Origin: Owenia fusiformis
Taxonomy: Eukaryota; Annelida; Polychaeta; Sabellida; Oweniidae
Length of the DNA: 64,000 nt
Reading direction: 5' to 3'
Assembly: GCA_903813345.2 (NCBI GenBank)
Contig: CAIIXF020000011.1
Coordinates: 10,202,842 to 10,266,841 of the forward strand
The notes under the pieces are model-generated. The model was given only the letters and a program-made list of their open reading frames with translations. It was not told where the DNA came from and did not search any database. Below, in pieces: positions 42,615 through 54,429 of the stretch. Position 1 is the stretch's first letter; every line of letters begins with the position of its first letter. The position numbers and the translations under genes are program-made.

Positions 42615-45600
42615 AATAGATATTACTGTTCGTTGCAAGAAACATATTGTACAAACAATTTAGAGAGTGTACTTGAAAAAGAGTGGCAAGATTTTATGTG
42701 TATTAACAACTGCACAAATAGTCCACATAGCAGAGGTGTTTCAATTTTGATTAATAAGAAATTAAAAATTGAGGTGATAGATATATTTAAAGATAGAGAT
42801 GCTCGAATTTTACTTGTTAATGTATTTTTGAACGACAACATGTTCACTCTCAGCAATATATAGGGTGTCTCAAAAAAATGTATCCAAAAGTATATCAACA
42901 CCATAGACAAACCAATCAATATTTTCAGACATTTTTTGCATGGTCTTGTAGATAAAAGATGAAAGTTTTTTAGGAATTTGATAAATTCTACTAATCTTAC
43001 ACATATACATATGTAGTCTCAAAACAAGCAAAGTGGGAATTCATTAAAATTAAGATTAAAGAATTTGCAATAAAGTTCTCAATTTATAAACAAAGAAAAT
43101 TAAAAAATAAGTTCAGAGAACTAGAAACAGAATTGAATTCCATTGATGAAAGTAAAAACATTTCAGAATCCTTGAAAGCAAGACAAATTGAAATTTTAAC
43201 CATTTTTGAAAATGATTTAGCTGAAAAAACAAGGGGTGCATTAATTAGAGCAAATGAACAATCAATAGAATATGGGGAGAAGAATTCCAAATACTTTCTG
43301 AATTTAGAAAAATCAAGGCAGTCATCAAATGTTATCTCATCTTTAAAGACAAAACATGGCTCTGTGATTGTGAATCTAGATGAAGAAATTTTAGCTGAGG
43401 AAATCTCATTTTATACTGAACTATACAGATCTAAATCGCAGCCAACAGATAAAGTTAGGAAATATCTGGATACAATAAACTTTCCACACACATTAAATGA
43501 TAATGATAATAAATGTTTGGAAAGTAACATTACAGATAATAAATGTTTTATAGCCATAAAGAATATGAAAAACAATATTTCACCAGGCTCTGATGGGCTA
43601 ACCACTAATTTTTATAAATATTTCTGGAAGGAAATAAGTACATTCGTAATAGATGCTATCAATGAGTCATATGAGATTGGAACTTTGCCAACTACTTTTC
43701 GTAAAATAATTATTTCATTAATTTTTAAAAAAGGAGATCGTGAACTATTAAAAAACTACAGACCAATTTCCCTGTCTAACACAGATTATAAAATTTTAGC
43801 TTTTATCCTTGCAAAGAGAATGCAACAAGTTATTGGAAAATTAATTGGTTTACAACAAACAGCTTATATAAATGGAAGATATATTGGAAATAGTACAAGA
43901 CTAGTTTTAGATATTTTTGAATATTTTGAATCACAAAAAGAAACAGAAAGTTCAATACTTTTTTAGATTTTGAAAAAAGTTTTGACAGTATTGAATGGAA
44001 CTTTATGTATGAAACATTAAAAAAATTCAAATTTAGTGAAAAAGCTATCAAATGGTTAAAACTCTTATATAAAAAACCATTCTTGAATATTAAACAAAAT
44101 GGTTGGCTTTCTAAAGATCAAGATGTTAATATTGAACGTTCTTGTCGTCAAGGTTGCCCGGTGTCTGCAATGGCATTTATCTTGTGTTGTGAAGTCATGA
44201 ATCTAGCTTTATATCAAAATCAGGAAGTTAAAGGTTTAACAATAGGTAAAAGTGAATATAAAATTTCGCAATATGCAGATGATACTGCACTATTTCTAAA
44301 AGATAAAAACTCAATTACACATGCACTTTCAACAATCAAAACATTTTCTAAATTTTCAGGGTTAAGGTTAAATAAAGATAAGACTGAAGGAATTTGGCTA
44401 CATAGAAATATTATCAATGATGAAAAATATGAAAACATTTTCTGCATGAAAAAAATCAAAATTCTGCAAAAAATTCTGCAAGAAAAAAAGCAAATTCTGC
44501 AAGGAGAAAATCGAAATTCTGCACAAATTTTCAAAAAAAGTCCAAATTCTGCAATCTTGTAAAACGATGAAAATTGACGTAGCAAGGGAAACGGAAGTCA
44601 GCTACTTTCTAGGTAAGAACTGCGCATCATTAGCGAACTCGCTTTAGCGAATTTAAACGTGATAGAATGTTGGATTTCACGGTGAAATCGTACTTGTACT
44701 CAATAATGATTGCGATTGTTGGACATAAACAGACACTCTTAAAATACCCCGCAAAGGTAGGAGATCGTAAAATATGTAATTTCTGGAAATTCTGGTAATT
44801 CCGCGGGATTTTCATGAAAATCAGGGATTCTGCAAAAAATTGAAGTTTTGTCAAATTCCGTCCACACCGCGGAATTACGGAATACTAGTATCTATGATTT
44901 GGGTGTTTATATAGGACACAATAAAGAGAAATGTCATAAACTGAATTTGGACGATAATGTAAATAAATTAGATAAATTACTTGACTCATGGAAGAAACAT
45001 AAACTTACTTTAATGGGGAAAGTAACCGTTATAAAATCATTATCAATACCTAAATTAATACATGTAGCATCAGTCCTATCAATACCAATTGACATAACAA
45101 AAATTGTAACTGGCTTAATATTCAAATTTTTATGGGGAAATAAAAATGATAAAATCCGAAGGACTATTATTATCAACCCTAAAAATAAAGGAGGATTAAA
45201 CATGATTGATTTTGAATCCCAGTTGTTAGCAGCATGGATTCCACGATTGTTTGATGAAAAAAATATGTTTAATAAAGTTCCTTATTTTTACTTTGAAAGA
45301 CTTTTCCCAAAATATTACAATTTACTAAATATAAATGATGTTGATTTTAAAGAATTTAAAACAATTCCTTTATTTTACCAACAAGTCATTCAATCTCATT
45401 GTAAATGTAAAACTATTAAGGAGGTATCAGAAATGAAACAAAGTGACATTTTACAAGAAATAATATGGGGAAATAAACTTTTCACCATAAAAAATAAACC
45501 AATTTTCTTTCCTCATTGGATAGAGAGTGGAATAATTTATATTAAAGACTTAATAATGCAAAACTGCCTGCTTGATATTGATTTAATTTATCAGAAACTT

Positions 45601-46240
45601 GTCAATAAGCAAAATTGGATTTCTGAATTTTATCAGGTACAAAACGCAATTAAATCTATAAAAAATATGATTGATATACAAAGCTCAAATTATACAAATA
45701 TTCCTAAAAGATTTAAGTTTAAGTTTGAAAATAAAACAATAGATGTGAATCATCAGAAATCTAAATTTTCTATGACATTTTAAGAGCAAATAAGGCAGAA
45801 AAGTGGTATTTGAAAGATACATGGAAAAAGCAATTTTGTTATAAAAAAGATGAACTTATTGATGAAATTAATTGGAATAATTTTTTTGACACCAAAATAA
45901 ATTGTAAAGAAACCAAAATTGCCAACTTTAACTATAAAATAAATAATATTACCCAGTACATGTGAGCTTTTTATATTTGGTAAAACAGAAAATTATAGTT
46001 GTGATATTTGTGGAAATCCTGATTCAGTAAAACATTTATTTTTTGATTGTGTTTTGGCCAGGAGTGTCTGGAACTTCGTACAAGATAAATCAAAACTTGG
46101 AATAACTTATAGAAAAATTATTTTAGGTTATAATGGCAATGATGATTTCGCTAAAGGACGATTCTCGGTTTGGAGAACAGTCTCTTGGGCTAATAATTTT
46201 TTTCATGAAAAATATAGAAATATTACCCAAATTAAACTAT
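42615..46240 (+). pseudogene. LINE ORF2 remains: endonuclease start, reverse transcriptase, Cys-His motif
   Basis: Pieces in order: SRGVSILINKKLKIEVIDIF (endonuclease); NNISPGSDGLTTNFYKYFW, LKNYRPISLSNTDYKILAF, then after a T run at about 43960 a frame change to LDFEKAFDSIEWNFM; CRQGCPVSAMAFILCCEV; YADDTALFL (44272-44298); SGLRLNKDKTEGIWLH. After the 44450-44880 insertion it continues LGVYIGHNKEKCHKLNLDD and NKGGLNMIDFESQLLAAWIP. Further stops near 45783 and 45965 precede CDICGNPDSVKHLFFDC and ARSVWNFVQDK. RT of the L1/Tx1-like group. Confidence 0.88.
44450..44880. mobile_element. Insertion inside the second LINE, ATTCTGCA-rich ends
   Basis: The LINE protein stops at ENIFCMKK and resumes at LGVYIGHN. 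The 430 bp between is not LINE. It begins with repeated AATTCTGCAA words (five in 90 bp) and ends with GGGATTCTGCAAAAAATTG and CGCGGAATTACGGAAT. Likely a non-autonomous DNA element. The ends are not sharp and no target duplication was settled. Confidence 0.6.
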
Positions 46241-46550
46241 GAATATTCAAAAGAGGACATTTAAATCTACAAGATGTAAAAAATAACAAATTGGTCTGAA
46301 GCAGGGATAACGCTCAATTAGACCGATTCAATAAAATACAAGTCTCGATTTGGGGAAAGAAGTTCATCAGTGTACTGCGCTAATATTTTTTGCGAAAAAT
46401 CTCGAAATATTACCCAAATTAAATTATGACTATTCAACAGAAGACATTCAAATCTATATTATGTAAAAATATCAAATTTGTCCGAAGCAGGGATAATGCT
46501 CATTTAGATTGATGAACTTTGTTCTCCAAACCGAGAATCGTCCTTTCTTA
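46213..46550 (+). repeat. Duplicated LINE 3' end with an inverted tail
   Basis: AAATATTACCCAAATTAAAC onward (46213-46325) recurs at 46407-46520 as AAATATTACCCAAATTAAAT with GAAGCAGGGATAAYGCTCA. The coding word GACGATTCTCGGTTTGGAGA (46157) recurs inverted near 46525-46545. Confidence 0.75.
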
Positions 46551-46673
46551 ACTATTTTGTCAGTGTAATTACATATACAATTTATAAGGTTTACCTAGGA
46601 CTGATAAATGACAATAATGTCAGAAATTTAGATGTTATAATACCACCCTTGGTATACGCAGCTAACGAAAATT

Positions 46674-47288
46674 GACCAGTACGGGTCAAAAGCTGGACCG
46701 GTACGGGTTAACGGTTTTATTTGAATTTAAAACAGCCATAACTTGCTCAATATTGACTTCCTCGTGTCTAATTTGAAATATATGATTCCTCCCGATGCTT
46801 TTAAGTACCCCAATTTTTACAGATTTTTTAATGGACCAAAACTCTCTAAATGCGCATTTATGCTCTTTTCTCTCGAGAACGACTGTCTCATTTTCACGAT
46901 AACTTTTATTTAGTACTTCTAACATATAAGATCTATTTTTCCCCATCAAGGTATGATGTAAATGACATGCTATTTACATCTTGTGAGTTTCAATGACGCG
47001 CGTTTGATTTTATAAAAAATGCCAAACTTTGTGACAAAGAATTTCATCCTGCTTGCAGCAAGAAGACGGACCGGTTCTATTGCCCCGAACCGGTCCGTCT
47101 TCTCGCTGCAAGCAGTGAGTTTTGGTCCGTTTAAAAATCTGTAAAAAATTGGGGTACTTAAAAGCATCGGGAGGCATCATATATTTCAAATAAGACACGA
47201 GGAAGTCAATATTGAGCAAGTTATGGCTGTTTTAAATTCAAATAAAACCGTTAACCCGTACCGGTCCAGCTTTTGACCCGTACCGGTC
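46674..47288. mobile_element. Foldback element with GACCGGTACGGGT ends and nested hairpin
   Basis: Arms of about 175 bp (46674-46850 and 47116-47288) are nearly perfect inverses: AAAAGCTGGACCGGTACGGG, AACAGCCATAACTTGCTCAA, TATTGACTTCCTCGTGTC, TTTTAAGTACCCCAATTTTT. Each end repeats the GACCGGTACGGGT word twice. Inside, near the right arm, 47052-47117 is a second hairpin (GCAGCAAGAAGACGGACCGG against its inverse). No transposase; target duplication not clear. Confidence 0.88.
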
Positions 47289-47420
47289 AGAATGTCGAAA
47301 AACTAATCAGTTCTAGATTTTCAAACTAAAAATCATCCCTAAAAATTTGAAATTGATCTGTCAAATGGTTATTCTGAAAATGAGTAGACAAGACTTTATT
47401 ACACACACGATTTCAGGATG
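47283..47420 (+). repeat. Family 1 unit
   Basis: AAACTAATCAGTTCTAGATT, CCCTAAAAATTTGAAATTGA and GAGTAGACAAGACTTTA. Confidence 0.75.
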
Positions 47421-47604
47421 GTTAACACTGCCAGGGAATATGGTGTTTTATGTGAAGGAAGGCCTGACAGTCTTCTAATAAATGATAATGTTGACAAAAT
47501 TAGGCACCAGATGGACCTCCAAATAATTAAGAGAGGGCCTCCTAAAAATAGTTATTCATTGATTCATTTGATGAAGCATGAAATAAAAAAATTTAGTTTT
47601 ACAT

Positions 47605-48575
47605 AAAATTGCAGCCATTTTGAAATCTAGCAGCCATCTAGAAAATCTTTTTGCCCCTAGGCTCTAGCATATTAGTACTACGGCCAAGGCCATTTGTGTC
47701 CAAAACACCTAAATTAAATTTTAAATTTGATTAAGATTCTTGTAGGGGACCCCAAAGCATGTAAAAAAAGGTTGGTGAATCCTTGCAAAGCAAGCTCAAA
47801 AGTGCTGAGTCAGCAAATTTTATCATTTTCAAGTTGGAGTTTGACCATATGCTTGAAACTATTTTATATCTCATTTGAGGATGTTGCAATTATAATGAAA
47901 CTTTGTTAATATGAATTCCTGAAAGTTTGGGTCTTATCCAACAAAATTTGGTAGAGATATGGGATAATTTGTCCCTAAAAGTACATAATTTCTCTTCAAA
48001 ATTTCTTAATCAGTCGATAGTTAAGCAGTCATTTAAAAAACAGTAAGGGCCTATGGTGTATAAAACCTGATTAAAAGTGATAGCCATTTTGAATTGAGTG
48101 TTCTCTTGAAAATTACTTCATTAAAACAGAGTTTCCATAATCCTAAGGAACCAGCATATAATTTGTACAAAATCTGGAATTTGAGTATCAAAGATTACAC
48201 TTTTACAAAAAATGGTGACCATGTGCAATCTGAACCATTCATCTACACACTGGTAAATGATTTATCAAATATCACATTTTTACAAAATATGGCAGCCATT
48301 TTGAATTTAAGCGGCGCCATCTTGAGCAGGTACTATCATTTAAAATTTGAACCAAATCTGTTACAAATAGTGGCCATTTTGAATATAGCAAGAATATTGA
48401 AAATCCCTTCTCAAGCAGATGTCCTACTGTACATACATAAGGCATATGATAATAAAATTTGAACCAAATTCTTCAAGCGGTATATGAGTGATAGCCCGAA
48501 AACATGAATGGAGGAAAAGATGAACAGATGGATGGCTTCTCTATATCCCTATGAACTTTGTTCGGTGGGATAATA
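47605..48575 (+). repeat. Family 3 units, diverged, with end module
   Basis: GCAGCCATTTTGAAATCTAG at 47610, then from 48065 GCCATTTTGAATTGAG, GGAACCAGCATATAATTTG, ATGGCAGCCATTTTGAATTT and AGCAGATGTCCTACTGTAC. It ends CGAAAACATGAATGGAGG, CTATATCCCTATGAACTTTG, TTCGGTGGGATAATAA at 48575, directly beside an ATM donor. Confidence 0.75.
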
Positions 48576-48598
48576 ATACCGGACAGAAGTGCACAAAC

Positions 48599-48760
48599 CT
48601 CTTCTTCATGCTCTTGGGAGTTGTTTGTGGACTTGCTAGTGCTTCCATGTTTGGCTGTCTTGGCACCTGGTGTCAGCTCATCATCCTTGTTAGCATTTGC
48701 CAATGCCAGAATGATGTACAATGTGTGGTAGGGGTGCTCCATAGCAGTCCTTTCTATCAG
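48599..48760 (-). CDS. ATM: ATM exon: FAT domain, [18 protein letters not shown]
   Basis: 54 codons, phase 0 to 0. Acceptor GATTGTAG before CTGATAG, donor GAAGAAGAG before [28 protein letters not shown] then [12 protein letters not shown] is close to vertebrate [20 protein letters not shown]. The last 25 residues ([20 protein letters not shown]) are a low-complexity charged stretch where ATM proteins vary. The family 3 end module stops within 25 bp of the donor (GGTGGGATAATAATACC). Confidence 0.95.
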
Positions 48761-48976
48761 CTACAATCACAATAATGATTGTCACTTACAAATGACAGAT
48801 GGATGTCCTAATTGACTTATGGACGAACTGAATTTCATGAATTTCCTATTGTTATGTTTGTGACTTGAGTCTTTATTTCTAAAGATACAACTTTACTACA
48901 AAACTACATGAACATTACAGTGTGTCTGTCTACCTTGTATCTTGACTAACAAGTGTCTGATAGGACAACCTACATC

Positions 48977-50602
48977 AGTTATAATATGGAATGTTATAAA
49001 AACCCTTCGACCTTCACCTTCGACCGACAGGGTGTTCAAAAAGAAAATATTATAGAAGCTATTTTTGCCGATCTCAGACCACGAAAGAGTCATATTTTCT
49101 TTCGAAACTATATAATATTTCCATTCAAGGATTGTCATGCATTTGCTGGAAAAATAGAAATCACGCATCAATTTAGCGTGTATGATCAAATATCACGCAA
49201 ATCACGCATTTTGTTGATATTTTTAAAAATCGTTTTTTGTGAAATGCCGACACAGAAAAAAAAAGGAACGGCGAAGAAAAGCGAACGAATTCCGTTTGGT
49301 ATTTGCACGCGATTGCCTTTTATGTCACGAATTTGGTACAAAATATGTGTATATATCACGCATTTGTTACGAAAATGCCCCCCCCCCCCGTTAATGGATT
49401 TGATGAGCGAGCGTCAGCGAGCTGGAAAAATTTTAGGTGTCCAAAATCTGCCAGGTGTTCACTGAAGCTGTCCAAAGTTTGAAGGAAGGTGTTCAACATT
49501 TGGAAGTCACTCATGTTAGATGGTCCCATGTTGACAGCCCTGCACGTATATAAGTAGGCCTATTAGGAAATACGTTAGAAACATTCACTCAAGTCCATGT
49601 CTCAGACGTGACTAGCAGGCCCGCAGCCAGGATTTACCACATATTGGCTATACTGTATGGGGACGTACCGCTAAAGTGGATCACTTTTTCACCGGAAAAT
49701 CCCTAGATGTGGGTCCCATTTTGAAGAAAAAACACTAGATATGAGTCCCATTTTGATGAAAAATCCCTAGAACTGGGTCTACTCTGAAAAATCCTAAAAC
49801 TGTATAGGTACTGGTTTTGAAAAAATCGCCGGAAGTGGGTCTTGTTTTTTAAAAATTTATTGGGTAGGTATTTTGAGTCTCACCGGCACCCCCCCTGTAA
49901 AAAATTTGACCAGTACCCCCCCCCTGGCCAAGGGGGAGCTTTTTGACAGTGTTGGCTAAAAAAAATGACCATGATGATAGAGGAAGAAAAGAGCCCTACA
50001 ATGCTTTTTATTTGAAGCTTATAGCTCAATTTTGAAGGAAGTTACATACATTTTTGTAAATTCAAAACAAATTTTACACGTTTTTTAATGATCTAATTAT
50101 GTTATATATTCGTATTTTTCGTTTTTTGGGTACCCGGGTACTGGGTACCAAGTTTGAACCCAGCATGGAGGATTTACTACCCAGTACCCAGTTTTTTCTA
50201 CAAACCCCAAATTATATCTGTATTTCAGTTCTGGACGGCACATGCATGCGTTTAATAATTTAAACAAATCAAATTACTGGATTTAATATGCATGCGCAAT
50301 AGACTGGCACAGATCCCCCCCCCCCATTGCCCAGGTGTGCAATTCTTTATACTCTTCAACAGAGGAGGCCAAGAAACGATCGATGGAATTTTTTGCTTGA
50401 ATTCAAGAACTGTTTTCATTTCTCCTGGGACACATCGTTTACTAACTGCATGCATAACTGAGTATAAAACGTCAATAAGTCAAAGGTGCGGTCGAAGGGT
50501 TTTTATAACTTTCTTTTTGGCCCGCTTTTTGAACACCCTGTAAGTCGAAGGTGAAGGTCGAAGGTGCAGGTCGAAGGTCGAAGGGTTTTTATAACATTCC
50601 GT
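48977..50602. mobile_element. Inverted-repeat element with TTCGACCTTCACC repeats in its ends
   Basis: Left end GGAATGTTATAAAAACCCTT, CGACCTTCACCTTCGACC, ACAGGGTGTTCAAAAAG (48987-49043). The right end is the inverse (50480-50602) with an expanded GTCGAAGGTGAAGGTCGAAG run. Length 1.6 kb, almost the whole intron between two ATM exons. A 170-codon frame crosses the left end and shows no family resemblance. Contains the MITE at 49618 and GAGCGAGCGTCAGCGAGCTG at 49405. Confidence 0.75.
49618..49960. mobile_element. Second copy of the CAGGCCCGTAGCC MITE type, diverged
   Basis: GCAGGCCCGCAGCCAGGATT matches the right end of 13370-13556 read inversely. Inside, ATCCCTAGATGTGGGTCCCA-like words repeat about every 45 bp, then two C-rich words (CACCCCCCCTG, CCCCCCCCTGG). 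The right end is not defined. Confidence 0.5.
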
Positions 50603-50724
50603 TATATATTATAAAATCTGATACCTTGTGTATATTGATACTGAAAAACTAGATACATGACACCTATGAAACTTCATTCATTGAATAAGAGGATGCTAAA
50701 TGCCACATTACATATATTACTTAC

Positions 50725-50823
50725 CCTATCAAGGGGGTTACCCAATGCCCTCATGGACATTCTGGCAGCTAATTGGTACATGAGTGGCAGGAACTTGTAT
50801 GTCTTGATATTGTGAATACGCTC
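50725..50823 (-). CDS. ATM: ATM exon: FAT domain, KFLPLMYQLAARM
   Basis: 33 codons, phase 0 to 0. Acceptor TGTTCCAG before GAGCGT, donor GATAGG before GTAAGTAAT. The peptide ERIHNIKTYKFLPLMYQLAA continues RMSMRALGNPLDR. The string YKFLPLMYQLAARM is identical to vertebrate ATM as I remember it, which fixes the gene assignment. The exon stands between a LINE-bearing intron and an intron nearly filled by the TTCGACC inverted-repeat element. Confidence 0.95.
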
Positions 50824-51044
50824 CTGGAACATTCAACATATACAGTACATGTATTATGTAGTATGTATTAACTTTCACTCCCTATCTTAATAACAATGGT
50901 ATCTAAAAATCAAACAAGGCATTATACAAATGTAACCACCTACCATTTGTTACAGACACTGACCACTGAATGTCAAAAACTGTCAGCAAAAAGGTTGGAG
51001 ACTAAATACAATATGTCAGCCCTTGTGGTTAGATGACATAATAA

Positions 51045-52522
51045 AAATTGTACAATTGTCCTTTTAGTACTTATTTATTTAACCACTTTCTTGATGATTT
51101 GTCAGACTATTTACCGAAGGAGTATGGACTTCAATTTGACGGTGATGAGATAAACCATTTACTTTGGGCTGATGATTTAATTTTATTGTCAAATACTGAA
51201 GATGGAGCGCAAAAAAATTCTGTAAGAGGTATCACCTTATTGTAAACACATTAAAGACGAAATCAATAATTTTTAATTCAAAATCCAATGTGAAATTCAC
51301 TTTTAATGACAACATTATTGAAAGCGTTAACCACTATGAATATTTGGGCTGCATATTTAATAATAACAATAATTTTGATAAACACATATGTTATCTCCAA
51401 GAACAGGCAAGGAAAGCCCTTTTTAAAATTAAGCAACAATATAAAAAATTTAACGATGTTCCTATCTCTGTTGCCCTGCATCTTTTTGATAACTTGGTTG
51501 AACCAATTTTAATGAATGCCTCTGAGATATGGTATAGTAAGAAGCATGTAAAAGCTATAGAGGCAATACACTTATCATTCCTTAAATGTTTTCTTGATGT
51601 GAAAAAATCAACAGCTACACCGGCTGTTTATGGGGAGCTAGGACGTTATCCTTTACAAATTCGTTTCAACATTAAGCTGATTAAATATTGGCTGCGTTTA
51701 ATAAAATTACCTGAAGAAAATATGCTCAATAAATCATATTTGTATGACCTCGAAATGAATGGTTTAGGTCCAGTAAAGTTATTGATATATTAAAACAATG
51801 TGATTTATTTTCTCATAGGTTGACTCAAAATGTTGAAGAGGATTATGTATTTATTCAAATGATCACAAAGAAATTAAAAAGTAATTATGCACTTCAATGG
51901 AAACAGGATATTCTTACTTTTCCTGTACTTAGAACTTATATAAAATTCAAAAATACTTTCGCCAAAGAATCATATTTAAACGTTCAAAATAAAAATTATA
52001 GACATGCATTAACTAGGCTCAGGATGAGTTCACATAAATTACAGAAAGAAGTTGGGCGGTACTCAAAACCAAAGCCAAAACCCACAAGTGAAAGGTTGTG
52101 TAGTGAATGTGGGGTGATTGAGGATGAGCTTCACTTTATCACAAGCTGTACAAAGAACTTAAAACACAGAGAACTTTTGTTTGAAACTTTAAAATCTGAT
52201 CTGAAACAGTGCAAAGATCCAGATAAACTGTTTGAAACTAATATGTCTAGTAAAAGCTCTCATGTTAACTTACATTTAGCCAAATTTGTATATCACTCTT
52301 TTAAAAATTTAGAAAATGATTAATATTATGTAACATTTTTAAAAACACATGTATTATGGATACACCACACTGATATTCTGTTATCATACCCTGACATGTG
52401 AAACTGATGTAAAGTAGTTTTGTAATATGTACAATAGTTGTAGTTTGTAGTTTTTTGTACACTGTAGTGACTGATATGTCATTTACATGACATGGTTATT
52501 GAGTCAATAAAAGATATATATA
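51045..52522 (+). mobile_element. Third LINE, 3' part only
   Basis: Starts abruptly inside the RT palm and ends after a 3' UTR with AATAAAAGATATATATAG at about 52525, where a family 1 repeat continues (AAAGAATCATCCCTGAAAAT). Its RT and C-terminal region differ from the two L1-like LINEs; the I/Jockey side of the tree is most likely. It lies in an ATM intron. Confidence 0.88.
51048..52323 (+). pseudogene. LINE RT C-terminal part with Cys-His motif
   Basis: LFNHFLDDLSDYLPKEYGLQ then LLWADDLILLS (catalytic ADD at 51167-51175). After a run of seven A near 51213 the frame changes to one reading NSKSNVKFTFNDNIIESVNH and YEYLGCIFNNNNNFDKHICY. It continues PILMNASEIWY, another frame change near 51785, then ALTRLRMSSHKLQKEVGRY and CSECGVIEDELHFITSC, the usual C-terminal Cys-His motif. 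It ends FVYHSFKNLEND. The endonuclease and most of the RT are missing. Confidence 0.88.
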
Positions 52523-52524
52523 GA

Positions 52525-53045
52525 AAGAATCATCCCTGAAAATTTGAAATCAATCCATCAAACAGTTCACCTGGAAACACGTAGACAAGATTTTACAGAC
52601 AAGATTTTGGGATGGAAATTCAAAATAGCCACCTTAACATTTACCCAGAATGTGCAAAAACTATTTGAACACGTGATTTGCATTCAAAAAATCATCTCTG
52701 AAAATTTGAAATCAATCAGTAAATGGTTTCTCATTTACCCAATATACCCAAAAATAATCAGTTAAATATTTGCATATCAAGAATCATCCCTGAAAATTTG
52801 AAATCAATCCGTCAAACAGTTTGCCTGGAAACGTGTAGACAAGACTAAACAGACAAGATTTTAGGAAGGAAAATCCAAAATGGCTGCCTAAAAATTTACC
52901 CAGAATACCCAAAAACTAATCAGTTCGAGATTTGCATACTAAAAATCATCCCTGAAAATTTTGTATTGATCTGTCAAACAGTTCGCCTTTGAAACATGTA
53001 GACAAGACTTTACAGACAAGATGTAAAATGTAAAAATGGCCGACA
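52525..53045 (+). repeat. Family 1 tandem array
   Basis: Three units with AAAGAATCATCCCTGAAAAT, GAAACRCGTAGACAAG, ATGGAAATTCAAAATAGCC and TTTACCCAGAATG. Confidence 0.85.
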
Positions 53046-53060
53046 ATAAAAAAGCAGATA

Positions 53061-54250
53061 CAGTAAAACCTGTCTCATCCGAACACCCATGGGACCAGCC
53101 AAAAGCGTTCAAATTGGCAGGTGTTCAAATTTCGAGGATATTGTTGGTCGGGGGGGGGGGGGAGTTTTCATAGTTCAGTCCACTATATTGAACACTTAAT
53201 ACTAAGTCAGAAAACAATACATGTTGTTGATGAGATTATTCTACAATAGGCCTATAGCCTATATGCTATGTTTTATTTACATTTTGAACAATTTCATTAT
53301 TATAGTAAAAATAACTCATATTTTGGCAAAAACTTTGTAATACACTGTATAAGTATATGATAGTCTCCTACAAAACCTTATGCTTATCAAATGACTTATC
53401 CCATATTATGGTTTCTTGGGACTTTTAGCATTAGCAATATTTGAGTAGATACATATCCTCTTCAAGTAAAAAGAATTTTTCATGCGTGTTCATTGGAGAT
53501 GATGTGTAATCCTTAAAAATATCAAGGGCATTCAGGATGTCAGATGTATGCCTTGTTAGGAGGCATTTTAGTGATAGGATATTACGAAGTTGAATTTTTT
53601 CTCTTTCTCGTGATATAATCTTGTCTGCAAATGTGTCTGTGTTGTCTTTGTGATTATAAATCATTTACTGATTGAATATTGGCTATCATAACACACCCAT
53701 GGGATATAAAACAGTTAAAGACCTTTTCATAATCCAAAAAAACATCCAGTTAATTTACAATAAGGATAAACCAATTATCTCCCAGATTCTCACCTTTCTC
53801 TTTATCCAAATCAAAAACATCCAGGTAATTTCCAATGATGATAAATCAATTATCTTCTTGATTCACACCTTTCTCTTAATCCAAACATAAAACATTCAGT
53901 TCTTTTCAAATAGATTAAACCAATTAACTCCTGTATTCACACATTTCCAAAACATCCTGTTGTTTTCCACTAATTAGGGATGCCACTGAGACTAAATAAA
54001 TTAATTATGACAACATTGGTTCTTTGATTACATTGTATATGTAAAGATAAATAACAACTATAACATTGTCTCGATATGTGGCTATTTTTTTAATGTCCAG
54101 ACATTTGATTTCTGATAAAAATGTTCACATTAGACAGGTCACTTTTTCAAATCTGGTTGTTCACTTTTCAGATCAGGAGGTGTTCAGATTTCAATTTTTT
54201 TTAACATAGGAGTCAATGGGAGGAAAAAATGGGACCGAAAAGGTTTTCGT
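53061..54250. mobile_element. Decayed Tigger/pogo-like transposon
   Basis: Starts CAGTAAAACCTGTCTCATCC after TA, the terminal word of Tigger-type pogo elements, followed by GAACACCCATGGGACC and GTTCAAATTGGCAGGTGTTC. A matching inverted word CACATTAGACAGGTCAC lies at 54127-54143, and AGGTGTTCAGATTTC, GGAGTCAATGGGAGG follow. A minus-strand frame at 53431-53664 (LTRHTSDILNALDIFKDYTS) could be a remnant of a pogo transposase C-terminus, but weakly. Contains a G run at about 53150. Confidence 0.6.
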
Positions 54251-54429
54251 ATTAGCCTGTGACTATTGTCAAGCAAAAATATTTCAAAAGGAGAACACAG
54301 TTTGTTCGGAATTTTCAAGTAAATTGGGTAAATGTCACGCATTTGCTTCAAGGTTTTAAAATTTTCTTTTTGAAGAGAAGATTACTTTTCAAGAGAACTT
54401 TTATAAGCATGATAAAAGCTGAAACTTAC

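Larger units (their letters stand above)
42613..46260 (+). mobile_element. Second L1-like LINE, 5'-truncated, with two internal insertions
   Basis: Endonuclease start (CSLQETYCTNNLESVLEKEW), RT and Cys-His tail are present but most of the endonuclease is replaced at 42864-43020 by sequence starting AGGGTGTCTCAAAAAAATGT, an end typical of small TIR elements. A second insertion of about 430 bp sits at roughly 44450-44880. The element is more decayed than the LINE at 20935. It lies in the 10.6-kb ATM intron. Confidence 0.9.

Noticed and set aside
48953-49465. 170-codon frame beginning MSDRTTYISY
   Set aside because: It crosses the border of an inverted-repeat element and a C run, has no family likeness and ends in GAGCGAGCG repeat sequence.
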